A stretch of 64,000 bases of DNA, taken from contig JAMDHS010000038.1 of assembly GCA_029717555.1 (NCBI GenBank), positions 124,001-188,000 of the forward strand. Direction: 5' to 3'. This document shows, one piece after another, positions 1 to 14,874 of this stretch. The translations under genes and the position numbers were made by a program. The notes beneath the pieces were generated by a model. The model made no database searches. It had not been told where the DNA came from and saw nothing but the letters and a program-made list of their open reading frames with translations. Every line of letters begins with the position of its first letter. Positions within the stretch are counted from its first letter, which is position 1. The DNA is from Peribolospora baueri. Its lineage: Eukaryota; Basidiomycota; Peribolosporomycetes; Peribolosporales; Peribolosporaceae.

Positions 1-237
1 TTTGACTGTCTCCTCTTGTCTTCTGCTCGTCGGATCAACAGGCTCTTATCTTTCCGGGCTGACATTTCCTTGTCCCGCCGTCACCGAATAGCTTCTCCAA
101 TACGAACCGAAGAAGCGCCTCCCACTCGATCAAGTTCTCCAACATCCCTGGATTCTCAAGTACAAGGCGACGAACAAGAGCGACGGGGCGAGACGCATGT
201 AGCTCAGGAGCGCAGTCGCCGCGACCTAGAATTAGAA
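1..237. other. 3' flank of the SelO gene, no gene seen
   Basis: This stretch lies downstream of the SelO stop codon on the minus strand. Open frames here are short on both strands and show no family motif. I see no gene. Confidence 0.5.
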
Positions 238-3782
<3,545 letters not shown>

Positions 3783-4001
3783 GAACGTCTGCGAAGCCGG
3801 TGCGATACGCTCGTCGTCGCCGTCGTTCGTCGCTGTCGTCTTTCGTCGGTGGACTTGATCGGCCCGCATTGCGTCATGGCGGACCGGAGCCTCGGCAGAC
3901 TGCGGCTGCCTGGCTGCGGTTGCATGCATCAAACTTCCATTCCCACCCCGAGCAGACCGATCGAACCACCATCGCCACCGAGGTCGAAATCATTTCGCAT
4001 C
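3783..4001. promoter_or_regulatory. Divergent promoter between SelO and TOM5-like gene
   Basis: Only 219 bp separate the start codons of the minus-strand SelO gene and the plus-strand TOM5-like gene, so both must be driven from this interval or from within the neighbours. I see no clear TATA box. Both products are predicted mitochondrial, which makes shared control plausible (inference). Confidence 0.45.
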
Positions 4002-4367
4002 ATGTTCGCTGGTGAGCTCACTGAAGTGCTAGGGTACAGGAGAACGTCAGCCTGATTTGATGTAGTAAGAAGAACTTACGCTTTTGCCCGCCCTCTTCTT
4101 GTTTCTTCAGGCGCACCCCCCAAGCCCTCCCCCGCTGAGCGCGCCATCGCAAAGATGGAGGTGCGACGGACGTTCACCACTTTCCTCACCGCTGCTGCCG
4201 CCTTGCATTTCGGTGAGTGGGACATGAGCGTCGTACGGACGTCTGGGCCATGTTCTATGCATCGTGGCCGCTTGCCGAGATGCGACATACTTGCTCACTC
4301 CCGCCTCTTGTCCATCCCAGCACCTCTGGCCATAGGCTATGTCCTCCGCCTCTTCAAGAAGCAGTAG
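4002..4367 (+). CDS. TOM5: Small tail-anchored mitochondrial protein, TOM5-like
   Basis: Three small exons (4002-4011, 4111-4212, 4321-4367) encode a 52-residue protein. The first exon is only ten bases and carries MFA plus one base. Residues 1-19 are polar and Pro-rich (MFAGAPPKPSPAERAIAKME), residues about 28-46 form one hydrophobic helix, and the protein ends in the basic tail RLFKKQ. Size, the MF.G..P.PS start, the Ala/Thr-rich stretch before the helix and the proline inside it (HFAPLAIGY) resemble fungal Tom5, the small subunit of the mitochondrial outer-membrane import pore. The splice donors (GTGAGC, GTGAGT) and CAG acceptors are canonical and keep the frame. Other single-span small mitochondrial subunits cannot be excluded by eye. 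Confidence 0.6.
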
Positions 4368-5845
4368 AACCTGATCTTCAATGTGAAGGAACGCAATGGC
4401 ATGGCTCGTTGTTAATTATGCTTGTTGCATTTGACCGGGCCATATGCGCTTCTGTCCTCGCTAGCGAATCGAGAGTGTGGCCGATCGCTTCTACCCGTCT
4501 TTTCATCCTGTCCGGTTTTGCAGAAAGTGCCCGGTGCGAGAGCACTGCATGGCCAAGGCATGGGCGGTTTCAAATCGACCCGGCCCGCGCCGTAAGGCGG
4601 GAGGGCGAGCGAGTTTTCGTTCGTCGCGTTCCCACCGTTTTCTTCCACTTTTTTTTGTCTTGCTCCGCCGTCGCATGGGATAACCTGACTGCCGATTTGG
4701 TCTGATCGTTTCTTCGTTCGGACATACGGCCCCCCTCGTGTCAGGGTGCGAGTTCCATGCACCCCGGCTGGTTCGATCGGTCGGGGCTCAGGTCGCGCCG
4801 CACTAGGAAGGAGAAGAAAGGGAGGAAGAACCGACGGTGCCGTCTTTCCTTGCTTCCATTCTTCTTTCCCATCTCGTGCGCGCGCGCACCGACGGCGCAC
4901 ATCGATCGAAGCCGACGTTGCACCGCCAACGTTGGCCGAACCTCGATTGCGGAAAAGACCGCTTGTTGAGCGCTGCCCCTTTAAGGGCTCGCGCCGCCGG
5001 AGAAGCGGCGGCGACGAGCAGTATCAGGGGCGTACATCTTTTTGTTGTCTTGTGTCCTTTTCGGCTCTCTTTTCGGAACGCGTCTTTCATTCCCTCTCTC
5101 GTCTTGTTACGACCGCGATCCGATCTCGCTTCGAAAGGACTGTCATTGTCTGCACGCTCGCCCATCTCGGTCGTTTCACCAGTCGTCCCGACGCTTCGGT
5201 GTGCGCCGCCCCTTCCCCCACCTCTCCTTTGTTTATTTATCTATAATTTTCACCCTCCTCGCGCGGAGAAAAAAAAAAGAAAATGATTTGCGGGACGTGG
5301 GTGGGTGGCCGTGCTATTGAGCGGGGATAGAACAAGAGCATGGAAACGCTTGGAATTGGTTCGAGGCTACGCTACCACTACTCACTCTGCCAAGGGAACG
5401 GAGAAAAGTTACAGCCGATTGGAGCGGAGCGAGATGGGGAAGAGCGGGCGGGTGCAATACAAGAGCGGGAGTTGCGAGCGGTACAGATGGAGACGGACGA
5501 GCGGGGCGGGGCGAGAGGAAGAGGAGAGCGGAAGGGGAAACTCCCGAATGAAGTGAAGTGACGTGAAGTGAGGGAGCCGGAGGAGGCAAACAAGGGAGGC
5601 GAGGGGAAGGACCGCTGGGTAATCAAGAAAATAACAGGAGATAAGACGGAGTCCGACTGGGTAGTACCGCCCTCGCACCTCCAACGACCGAAGGGAAAAC
5701 CAAGGAAAGAAACAAAGCCTTAGGAAACGGCGACCGAGACGGGAGAGCGCGGAAAAGAAAGGAAGAACGACAAGCGGGGACGGTATGTAGAACGTGAAAG
5801 ACGGCCGAGGCCGAACGAACGAACGAACGAACGCCGATGGCTGGG
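4368..5845. other. Convergent intergenic region, no gene seen
   Basis: About 1.5 kb between the 3' ends of the TOM5-like gene and the membrane-protein gene. It is rich in short C/T and G/A tracts, has a poly-A-like run near 5270 and a (GAAC)n run near 5815-5832. Open frames on both strands are low in complexity and overlap one another; none has a recognisable motif. Confidence 0.5.
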
Positions 5846-8800
5846 TCAATATTGCGTACGATCCCTCAACCTGAACCTCTGCAGACCTCCGCGCCAATAC
5901 CAACTGTCGCCACCTCCGACGACGACGGACGAAGGGTCGCCGCGTTGCTCCTGCGGTGAACCATCCCCTTCTTCTCCCGTCCCGCTACCGCCCGGAAGCG
6001 GTGGCGGTGGCGGTGGCGGCGGCGACGGCGGTGACATGCCAGACGCGTCGCGTCCACACGCGCTCGAGCCGTGGCCGGGGAGGCGCTCGCGACTGGCCGC
6101 CCGAGGGTCAGAGAAAGGCCCGAGGCCGTCGAGGGCGCGGGCGCGATCGACGACGGCGGTGGCGGAAGAAGCGTCGTCGGTGGGTGGAGAGTGGTGATGG
6201 TGAACCATCCCCCCCCTCCTCCTCCTCTCTCGCTCCCTCGCCTGCGCTCTCGCTTCCGACACCGCCTCGTCCGCCGCTTCGTACGAGCCTGGCTCGGCCG
6301 GTCTGCGAGCCCTGCCGGGGCGGATGGGCGAGGAGAGGGTGGAGAGGGTACGAGGGCGAGCGTCGGTGGAGAGGGTACGAGGGCGAGCGTCGGTGGAGTG
6401 GGTACGAGGGCGAGCGTCGAGGTGGTGCGCATCGGCGCCGTTCGTCGCGTTGACAAAGGCGTAGCTACCGTCTAGGAGGGGCAGGTCAGACGCGGAGGGA
6501 GGGTGATCATACGAGGGAGCGCGGGCGAGATCGCCGGCGAGACTGGGACGGGATCCCGTCTGCGGCGGAGGCGAGCCGGCCGGAGTGGCGAGCGGGAGGT
6601 AGTCGAACGAGGAGCCGGACGAGCGCGAGGGCGAGCGCGGAGAAAGAGAGACAAAGGGCGACGCGGCGGAGCGGGTGTAAGGGGGGGAGGCCGAGTTGGG
6701 GATCGGAGGCGACGTCAGCTCGGTGGCCCGCGTGCGCCGAGCGGTTTGAGGAGCGACCTGCGCCGCCGCGCTCGTGCGGTGGTGGCGCGCTGGCCGACCG
6801 CGCGAATGGGCGGGGGAGGATGGTGGTCGTGATCGTGGTGGTCGTCGTCGCCGGCGCTCGGACGAATCCGCCCGTCTCCTTCCAACACGGCCACCGCGCT
6901 GGTTGTCCGTCGCCGCCGCCGACGACGACGACGTAGCAGATTCATCGTCGGTGCTCCGTCGACCAGCTCCATCCTCCTCCTCCGACTCGTCCTCCCAACC
7001 GCCACTGTCATCGTCGTCGTCGTCGTCCTCCTCCTCCTCGTCGTCGGAACGCTCTTCTTCTAGTCTCTCACTCCCCTCTTCCTCCCGCCGTCTCCGCCGC
7101 CGTCTCCGTCTCCGCGCACCACCGCCACTACCACCACCACCACCGGACGTCGACGCCGAAGGCCGCCTGCCACACGAGCACTGATGCGACCCTTCTTCGT
7201 CGGCCCCCGCCGCCGTCGCCCTCCACCCGCGCGGACTGAGCGAGCCCTCAGCGTAGACCATATTGCTCAACCCCGGCCCTCCCCACCCACCACCTCTCCC
7301 GCCGCCGAGGACCTGTTCACGCAATCCGATCTGCTCGCTCGCCCGCTTCTTCGCCGCTGCATCGTGAGCGAGGCGGAGACGGCGCAAGTGGGAGTGGACG
7401 AAGGAGAGGGAAGAGGTGGACATGAGTGCCCGCCACGCGCCTGCGACGGGACGGAGGAGCGGGTGAAGGGTGGAGGGAGAGCGGGAGGAGTGGGTCGAGC
7501 TGGAGGAGGTGCCGGTTCCGACGCGCGACTCGGCTCTCGCGTCCACGTTGCCGTTGCCGTGGCCGTTGACGACGACGCGCCTCAAGCCGGCGTCCAAGGC
7601 GGCGTCCGGCGAGTCGCCATCGACGGCCTCGCGGGAGGAAGCTCTGGAACGCATGGGCTGCAGCTCGAGCCAAGACGACGACGACGGCCCGTCGGCCCTC
7701 GCTCCTGCGGCTGCTGTCCAGCGACGACGGGAGAGGACGTTGCCGTTGCCGTCGCCGCCGGACAAGGTGCTGGCGATCGTGGCGGTACGGGAACCCGTGC
7801 CGAGGGCGATGTGCGTCCTCCAACGTTCCAGCCTGGAGCCGATGTCGAGGTGGCCCTGATGGTGGTGGTCGTCCTCCCCCTCCTCCTCGCCGCCGAGCGT
7901 GGCGAGCTTCTTCCTCCTCGTCCGCTCCTCCTTCTCCTCCTTGAGCCTTTTCCTTTCCTTCTTCCTCCGCTCCTTCTCCTCCCTTTCCACCATGTCCTCC
8001 ACCTCGCCGATCCCCATCCCAGCGCCGACCCACCACCAAAAGCCGAGCCAGCTCTGCCAGAGGGTGAGCGTCCAACCGAGGCCGGGGAGCCACCAGAGAC
8101 GATCGTATTTGATCTGTGCAAAGTAGATGGCGCAGTTGAGCGTCGCGAGGCCCATGGCGCCGCCGCCAAAGGCCGCCGTGCCGCCGTCGGTGCGCCATGC
8201 GCGCCTGCGGTTGACGAGCACGCCCCAGATGACGAGGGCGAGCGAGTAGAGGAGGGCGAGGGTGGAGTTGCAAATGCTGCGCACCGCATCGCCCAAGTCT
8301 TGCCGCTCCGCCTCGACGGCAAGGTCCATGAACTCCATCCCGGAGGAGGCCAACGCCAAAGGGACTGGTGGGAGGAGAAAGGGAAAAGGACCATGTGAGT
8401 GCATGCGACACTGCCGACATGCCCTCTTTCGACGGCTCACCGAGAAGCCAGCAGATCAACTTGGCTTCGAGCCTCGACGGGAAGAGAAGCGTCAAGAATT
8501 GAATGAGCGTGCACTGCGGGAGAGGGAGGCGTGTGAGCGACAGAAATGATTAAGAAAAGAAAGGGAAAACGAAAACGCACATGACACATGGCGGTGACGA
8601 CGGACTTCATCATGAGCCAAAGGCCGGTCTCGGCGTCGGTCCAGGAGCTGTCGTCGTCGTCGTCGTTGGGGGGCATCTCGACGGCTATGTAAGGAAACAT
8701 ATAAGGCCTCTCGTGGGCTTTTGCCTGTAGCCAGGCGAGGACGACGTGCATCTCGGCGCAGAGGTTGAGAAGGAGGAAGAGGGTGCTGCTGAGTTGGAGG

Positions 8801-9736
8801 ATGTAGTTGAGTTTGGAGAGCGGGTAGTGGTATCGAAAGGTGAAGATGAGGTGGAGGACGAGGACGATGACGAGAGCGATGTCGATGCCGCTGACGATGG
8901 ACTGGGAGGGTACGGAGAAGACAAAGTCGGGCATGTAGGCCAGGAGCGGGTCGGTGTGGGACGTTTTGCTCGTCGGTTGCGGCTGGCCCTGCTCGACGGT
9001 GTAGGAGCTGGAGGGAGGGACGGGGGGAAGGCCCACCAAGCGGAGAAGAGCGAGTGAGCCTCATCGTCGTAGGTCACGCCAGCAGAAATGGCTGGTGGAA
9101 TACTCACGTCGGCAAGGGGCCGTACCCGTAGCGATCGGTGCCCATATCGCTTACGGTGACGGTGACGGTGGTGACGGTCGCGTTGCCGTTGACGGTGGCG
9201 TTGCTGGAAAGGGAGGCGGGGGAGGCGGTAGAGGACACGATGGGCGAGCCGCTCGATGCGCGAGCTCCTGTCGCGGCAGCATCGCTCGGGGAGGTGGCCC
9301 TGGGGCGAAGGGCGTGCGCGACTGTAGGCGTGAGTGGCGGCGGGGTAGGGGGAGGAGAGACGGGGAAGAGGGGGGGAAGGGGATAGCGGGGGATAGCGAG
9401 GACGAGGTCGAGGAAAAAGGACAGGAGGAGCAAGAGAAGAAAGAAAGGATATCGAGGGGTACGAAGAGGAAAGAACGAATGCCGACGACGGCGGGGGGCC
9501 GCCGATCGGTGTCGGTGTCGCGCGGCGGATGTGAGTACTGGTGGGGGTGATGCGGGAGGTGGTGACGACGGCGCCAGCGGCGTGGAGAGGGGAAGGTCGG
9601 GCTGGCCGTTATCGTTATCGGTCTTGCTCTTGCTCTTGCTCTTGCTCTCCATCGCCCTCGTCCTCGCCCTCGTCTCCAACCCGTTATCGCAATACCATGG
9701 CGGACGAGGGGCCATGCGAAAGTGAAAAGAAGTCAT
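5846..9736 (-). CDS. Multi-pass membrane protein with long charged cytosolic tail (candidate Rra1/PalH-like pH sensor)
   Basis: Four exons (9108-9736, 8581-9007, 8441-8513, 5846-8364) give 1215 residues. Hydrophobic segments appear at about residues 97-115 (leucine-rich, after a basic stretch), 247-267, 277-304, a segment spanning the exon 3/4 junction (FLTLLFPS to LALASSG), then ALLYSLALVIWGVLV, ATLNCAIYFAQ and WTLTLWQSWLGFWWW, so roughly seven spans. The remaining half is a hydrophilic tail with Lys/Arg/Glu-rich heptads, a run of acidic residues and Ser/Pro/Arg repeats. I do not recognise the family from sequence alone. Seven spans followed by a long highly charged tail is the layout described for the basidiomycete alkaline-pH sensor Rra1, so that is a hypothesis, not an assignment. 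The long antisense open frames over the tail are GC-rich shadows. The start is the first in-frame ATG; the ATG seven codons on is equally possible. Confidence 0.7.
6338..6418 (-). repeat. Three tandem 27-bp units in the membrane protein tail
   Basis: Three near-identical 27-bp units at 6338-6364, 6365-6391 and 6392-6418 encode the nonapeptide DARPRTLST (first-read copy DARPRTHST) three times on the minus strand. The unit length keeps the frame, so copy number can vary without breaking the protein. Confidence 0.85.
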
Positions 9737-10472
9737 TCATTCACTCCCTGGAGGGCGGCGCCCGCGGGCGGAGGAAGGAAGCGAAAGAAAGTGTGGAGGG
9801 ATACGGAGGTGGGGAGGGATGAGGAGGGGAAGCTGAGACGAGACGAGACGAGGCAGGAGGAGGATGGGAGAAAGTGGATGAGAAAAGAAACGTCGATGGC
9901 GGAGGCAAGTGCACGACGTCCGACGGCGCGGGGCGAGACGCCAGTCGGGCCAGCGGCACGTGCCTGGCCTGGCGGAACGCTCACCGCGACCGGACCGGGG
10001 CGTCGGTATCTCCTCTTTCTATCTCGTCCGCCCGGGCAGCTTTGGAATCATCGATCCAAGACGCTTTCGACGCTTTCGCACTGCCACCGAGTCTCTCAGC
10101 AGATGGAATAGGGATAGGGATAGGGTTCATCCAGCGCCTCAGTGAGGTACATGGGAGAACACGCGTGGCTTAGGATGAAGGCGAAGAGGGGGAAGAAAGG
10201 GCACGGGCGTTCTGGAGAGAGAGACAGACAGACAGCCAGCGATGATCGATCGATCGATCGCTGCGCCACGGCTCTTCAGACGGCGACGGCCGCCTGCAAC
10301 CGGCTAGGACGGCGGGGTCGTCGGAAGAGCGAACGAACCGGTCTGGCGAGAGGGCTCGGAAACGCGACCAGCCGGCGGACGGGCGGTCTTCACGTTCCAA
10401 GGGCAGGCGCAGTTAGAAGTGGGACGAGAAGAGGAGAGGGCGAAGGCGGAGGACGGATGGTTGGTTCGCCTG

Positions 10473-10504
<32 letters not shown>

Positions 10505-11871
10505 CCTTCCACCTGGACGGGGCAACAGATGCGATGGGGTGAAACGAACGAGGGGACGAGGGTGTGTGGTGGTGGGATGGGCGGGGAGCGTCGGGAAGGA
10601 CCCTCGGAACAAATATCGCCGGCGGTGGACAGAGCAACACACGTCGTCGGGATCGAATCCTTCCTTCCGACCGGACATTGGACATTGGACATTGACAGGA
10701 ACCGTCCGTAAGTTCCCGGGTGGACCGTGCGCACATGAATGGATTCGATTCGATGGCTGTGACTGGCTGGCAGAGCGTTCGTTCGTTCGTTCGTTCTGTT
10801 GTGATCGGCGTCGGCGGCAGATGGGTGGTCGGTTGACGTGAAGGACCGGCGGCGGTCTACGGTAACTCCCGATGACATCCTGCATCCGTCTGTCGCCTGT
10901 CCGTCGTTGTCCGTGCTTCCGCTCCTTCTTTCGTTCGTGCCTTTTGCCTTCTTCCGTCCCCGTCCTCGTCGGTCCGAGGCGAGCCGAAGCTGTCTGGTCT
11001 GGGCCTGTCTCGCCCGTCCGTCGGGTCGGAGGCGGCAAGTCGGACGCTGTCGGAGGCCGTCGGAGGCCGTCGGAGGCCGTCGGAGGCCGTCGGAGGTGGT
11101 TGTGGACGACCAGACCAGAGCAGACCCGACCCAAGTCCGGGCGCGATGCGGGACACGAGCATGGGGGAACTGCGACACCGGCTTGTCAATGAGCCGGTCG
11201 GTTGGCCAGGCAGGCCGACGAGGGGATGGGATGGCGAATGGAGATGGAAGGCGGGTTGGACGTCGGACGTCGATCATCGTTCAGGCTTCGGTCAGCGCGG
11301 GCAGGCGAGGTTGACGTGACTGGACTGGATTAGACTGGCTGAGCGGGCTGCGTGGGCGTTGGGTGGGGCAAGGTGAGTTTGGGCGACGGAGTGGGTGAGA
11401 TTGAGATTATGACAGCAGACGCGTGACAGTTGGCACACACATAGACAGGCCAAGCTAGACTAGGCAGGATGACATAACCGACAGACGGCAGCGACGGCGA
11501 GCGAGCGACCGTGACCGCCGGCTTAGCCACAGCCCGCGCCAGCGGTCGAACAAGCGACGACAACAGACTCGGGCGAGCGGGCGAGCGAGCGAGGCGAGGA
11601 AGAAAGAAATAGAAGGAAGGTGTGTGTTCTGCCCTGGTAGACAGCAGTCGCCATCGCCATCCTTAAACGACCACCTCCAACCATCCCTTCCTTCTCCCCT
11701 TCCATCCCACCGACGCCTTCCTCCCTTCCAACAACCTCCAAACAAGCCCACCTCCCCGCCTTCCCCGCCTTCCCCGCCCTCCACCTCCTTCCTCCGACCA
11801 CCGCGCCGCTCGCTTCCCTGTCCCCGCGCCCACGCCTTCGCCTCCTTCACCTCGCCCTCCCATTCGCCTCC
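9737..11871. promoter_or_regulatory. Long divergent intergenic region with simple repeats
   Basis: 2.1 kb between the start codons of the membrane-protein gene and the TALE homeodomain gene. It carries several simple repeats: (GATC)n near 10244-10260, (CTTT)n near 10480-10504, (GTTC)n near 10777-10800 and a decamer array at 11051-11100. No open frame here shows a recognisable domain. A long, repeat-rich 5' region is common for fungal regulators (inference); long 5' leaders or upstream frames could lie here. Confidence 0.5.
11051..11100. repeat. Decamer tandem repeat CGGAGGCCGT
   Basis: Four perfect copies of CGGAGGCCGT (11051-11090) followed by a degenerate fifth (CGGAGGTGGT). The unit contains the inverted core GGCC. 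It lies about 800 bp upstream of the homeodomain gene. Confidence 0.85.
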
Positions 11872-11992
11872 ATGGCGCACGAGAGCGCCGCCGCCGCCTT
11901 CTCTTCCTTCCCTCTCACCGCCGCTCGTGTCCTCCTCTCCTCCTGGCGACTGCCTCAGCATTACCGCGACCGAGAACGAGGGGGAGAAGCAG

Positions 11993-12033
<41 letters not shown>

Positions 12034-14874
12034 GAAGACGAAAGACCGCCCTCCTCCCCTTCCGCACCCCTCCCGTTGCCGCCCACCCCCTCCTCCTCTT
12101 CTTCGCCCTCGACCCCGGCACACGACGACGACATGCTCTCCCTCCGCACTGATATCCCTCTTCCCCGCGCCGGCGAGGAGGTGCTTGCCTCCTCGCCGCT
12201 CGGCCGTCGGCCTACGGTGACGGCGACGATGGACGAGAGAAAAGGACCACCGCCGGCCTCCTATCGCATAAATACGCCCTCCTCGCCGGACCGCCTTTCT
12301 CCCCTCGACCTCCCCCCCATCCTCCGACTAACCACTCCTTCCTCTTCCACCGACTCCCAAGCCGACGCCCTCAAGCCCCACCTGCCTAGCATCCATTCCC
12401 TCTTCCACTCCGAGCTCACCTTCTCCCACTCCCCTTCCCCATCCCCCTTCTCTCCACCCATTTCGTCCCCCGACACGGGCTGCGGCTACGGCCGCGGCCA
12501 CGGATACGGCGGATCTCCTGAGATGTATGCGTCCGACTCTGTACGCGTTTTCTCCCGCGTCGGACACCCTTTCCCCCGTGTCCCGAGGTCAGTCGCATCA
12601 TTTTCATTTTCCGCGTCGCACGCAATGCGAGGACAAGACGGCCTCACGCCTCGTCAGACCATCCACTGACTCTTCTTCCCTCGTCTCGCCAGTTCGCCCC
12701 CTCTTCATCCCCGACATGGCTACACTACCGAGACCGAGTCCGGAAGCGATGGCACGCCGACGTGCGAGCCCCCACCCGGCTCCATCTTTAGCATCGCCAG
12801 GATCCGCTCCACCACCGACGGACGCGCGTCGCCGCTTCGCGGGCTTGACGAGCTCGAGGCCGCACATCACTATTGGAGGCGTCTCAAGCTCAGGGCCAGA
12901 GCCCCACCGGGGACCCTCAGCGAGGCCGGTAGTCGTGGCGGGAAAAGAGGAAGGTGGGAAGGAGAAGGAGAAGGAGAAGGAGAAGGAGAAGGAGAAGGAG
13001 AAGGAGAAGGAGAAGGAGAAGGAGAAGGAGAAGGAGAAGGAGAAGGAGAAGGAGAAGGAGAAGGAGAAGGAGAAGGAGAAGGAGAAGGAAGCGAAGAAGA
13101 AGAAAGGAGAGGAGGACGAGACGGCCAATACGCACAAGGCAACGGCGACGTGCGGCTCAGTCCGCGGACAGAGATAAGGTTGCGCCTACGAGGAGGCTCC
13201 CATTCCCCCACCGGCCCTCCCGGCAAGGCCATCACCGAGTTCAACCTCGACGTCGACGCTCAAGCCAAAGAGATGGACACTTTTCAGTCCTTCGCCACCC
13301 TCGACCCTACCACCACCCCGTCGTCCTCGTCTTCACACCCGCACAAACGCTCCGCCACAGAGGCCGGCTTGGGCGCCCCACCGACCGCCGGCGGCACTGA
13401 GATTCATGAAAGGGAGCGGGCGCAGCTCCCTTATCAAAGTCAGTATCTCGCATGGGCGGAGGATGCGGTCGACTCGGTCGTCGTCGTACTCACCGCCCCA
13501 TGCTCTCTTTCTCACACCAGCAGGATGGGACGGCAGCGCGTTGCCTCCTCCTTTCCAAATCGCAGGAGCGCCGCCTCATGCGACCTATGCGCCATCGCCC
13601 CCCTACCTTCCACAGGTCCAGGTTCAGCTCTCATTTGGCAGAACAGCGCCCGAGTTTGGACACCCCTCCGCTCCGTCCCCCATTTCGAGTCACTGGCCCA
13701 ATGTAGCAGTGCCGATGCCGGTGTCTGAGCCGCCGCCGATCGACGCGCCCGTTCCCAGGGCCGTCATGGGTCCTCCTCCCTACTCGGGCCAGGAGCACGC
13801 ATATCCTGCGGGGCGCGCGCGAGTGCCGGCGTCGGCAATGGCGACGACGACGACGTCTCCCTCGTCCGGTTACCAGCAGAACCCCTTTCCTCCGTCGCCC
13901 TCTTCCTCCGACTTTGCGCCGCCTTGGCCCGTTCCATCCTCCATCTCCTTCTGGCAGGGCCACTCGCACCGGCCCTCGTCGTCGTCGTCCTCCGACCCTC
14001 GACACTCACATGCTTCCAGGGCCGCCACCTCGTCCTCTTCCCGAATGTCTAGCCCCCCGCACCGCTACGGCCCTTCCGTGCTCCTCCCCCAGGACGCCCC
14101 CGTCGTACCGCGCCGCAGGGGCAAGCTGCCCAAGCACGTCACCGAGCTTCTCCGCGCTTGGCTCCTCGATCACGCCTCCCATCCGTACCCGACCGAGGAG
14201 GAGAAGAAGACGCTGTGTATGCAGACGGCGCTCAGCATCAGTCAGATTTCCAATGTGAGTTGACGCGAAGGAGGGAGGAAAATAAAAAAAAATAAAATAA
14301 AAAAAGAAAGAAAGGGTGCTAACCTACGTCCGTTTCGTTCCCTCAGTGGTTCATCAACGCCCGGCGCAGGATCCTTGTCCCCGTCGCCAATGGCGGCTTC
14401 TCTCTCGGCGCCGCGGCGGCTATCCAACAGAAGCAACGACAACAACAGCGGCAACAGCAACAGCAGGATGCGACGACGACACTGCCGGTTGGCTCTGGAA
14501 CTGCGGCTGGTACGCCTCGCGTTGGCGGGACGCAAGCGCTACCTGCGTCTTGGTCACCCCGCGCCGACAGTCCGGGCGAGCAAGCGCTGCGGTCACCCAC
14601 CGCCGCTTCCACTTCCTCCACCCATACCGCCGCCGCCGGACATTCTCCCTCTCGGTGGCCGCCACCGCACCCGTCGTCTACCGAACGCGCTGACCCGACG
14701 GACTACAACTTTGCCGACGAATTGTCCCCCTCCTTTTCTTCCCACCACAGTTCTTTGCCCACCGTCCACCCGCTCGCTCCTCCTCCTCCTCTCCACCTCT
14801 CCCACATCTCTAACCCAGGCCCGTACGCGCACGCGCACGGAAGGACTTCTCCGCACGGCGACCTCGGAGGATAG
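11872..14874 (+). CDS. TALE-class (KN-type) homeodomain transcription factor
   Basis: Four exons (11872-12587, 12693-13438, 13521-14254, 14347-14874) give 907 residues. The DNA-binding domain spans the exon 3/4 junction: RRRGKLPKHVTELLRAWLLD, HPYPTEEEKKTL, then SISQISN joined to WFINARRRIL. The PYP three-residue loop extension and WFINARRR recognition helix are hallmarks of TALE/KN homeodomains, as in yeast Tos8/Cup9. The rest is Pro/Ser/Gln-rich, with an EP repeat near the N-terminus, a (Gly-Glu)n tract in exon 2 and a Gln-rich tract after the homeodomain. Such regulators act in the nucleus; the target genes are unknown. The start is uncertain: ATGs at 12134 and 12229 are alternatives. A further intron near 14823 could extend the C-terminus beyond the stop used here, since open sequence continues to about 15180. 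The acceptor of exon 3 is ambiguous by one codon (CAGCAG). Confidence 0.85.
11993..12031 (+). repeat. (AGAACC)n hexanucleotide run encoding EP repeats
   Basis: About six copies of AGAACC in exon 1 of the homeodomain gene. In the chosen frame they encode alternating Glu-Pro. Confidence 0.8.
12961..13086 (+). repeat. (GGAGAA)21 hexanucleotide tract encoding poly(Gly-Glu)
   Basis: Twenty-one perfect GGAGAA units, 126 bp, in exon 2 of the homeodomain gene. In the gene's frame it encodes (GE)21. All six frames of the tract are open, which creates long spurious open frames on both strands. Six-base units keep the frame when copies are gained or lost, so length polymorphism between strains is expected. 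Confidence 0.95.

Noticed and set aside
7184-8495. Long open frames (about 400 codons) on the plus strand and in a second minus frame over the membrane-protein tail
   Set aside because: GC-rich low-complexity shadows of the coding frame; the supported frame is fixed by the spliced hydrophobic segments upstream.
10646-10670. tRNA B-box-like string GGATCGAATCC
   Set aside because: Flanks cannot form a T stem or acceptor stem and no A box lies at the right distance.
12604-13400. Lys-Glu, Leu, Ser-Phe and Arg repeat proteins in other frames of the (GGAGAA) tract
   Set aside because: All six frames of the hexanucleotide run are open; only the Gly-Glu frame joins the homeodomain exons.
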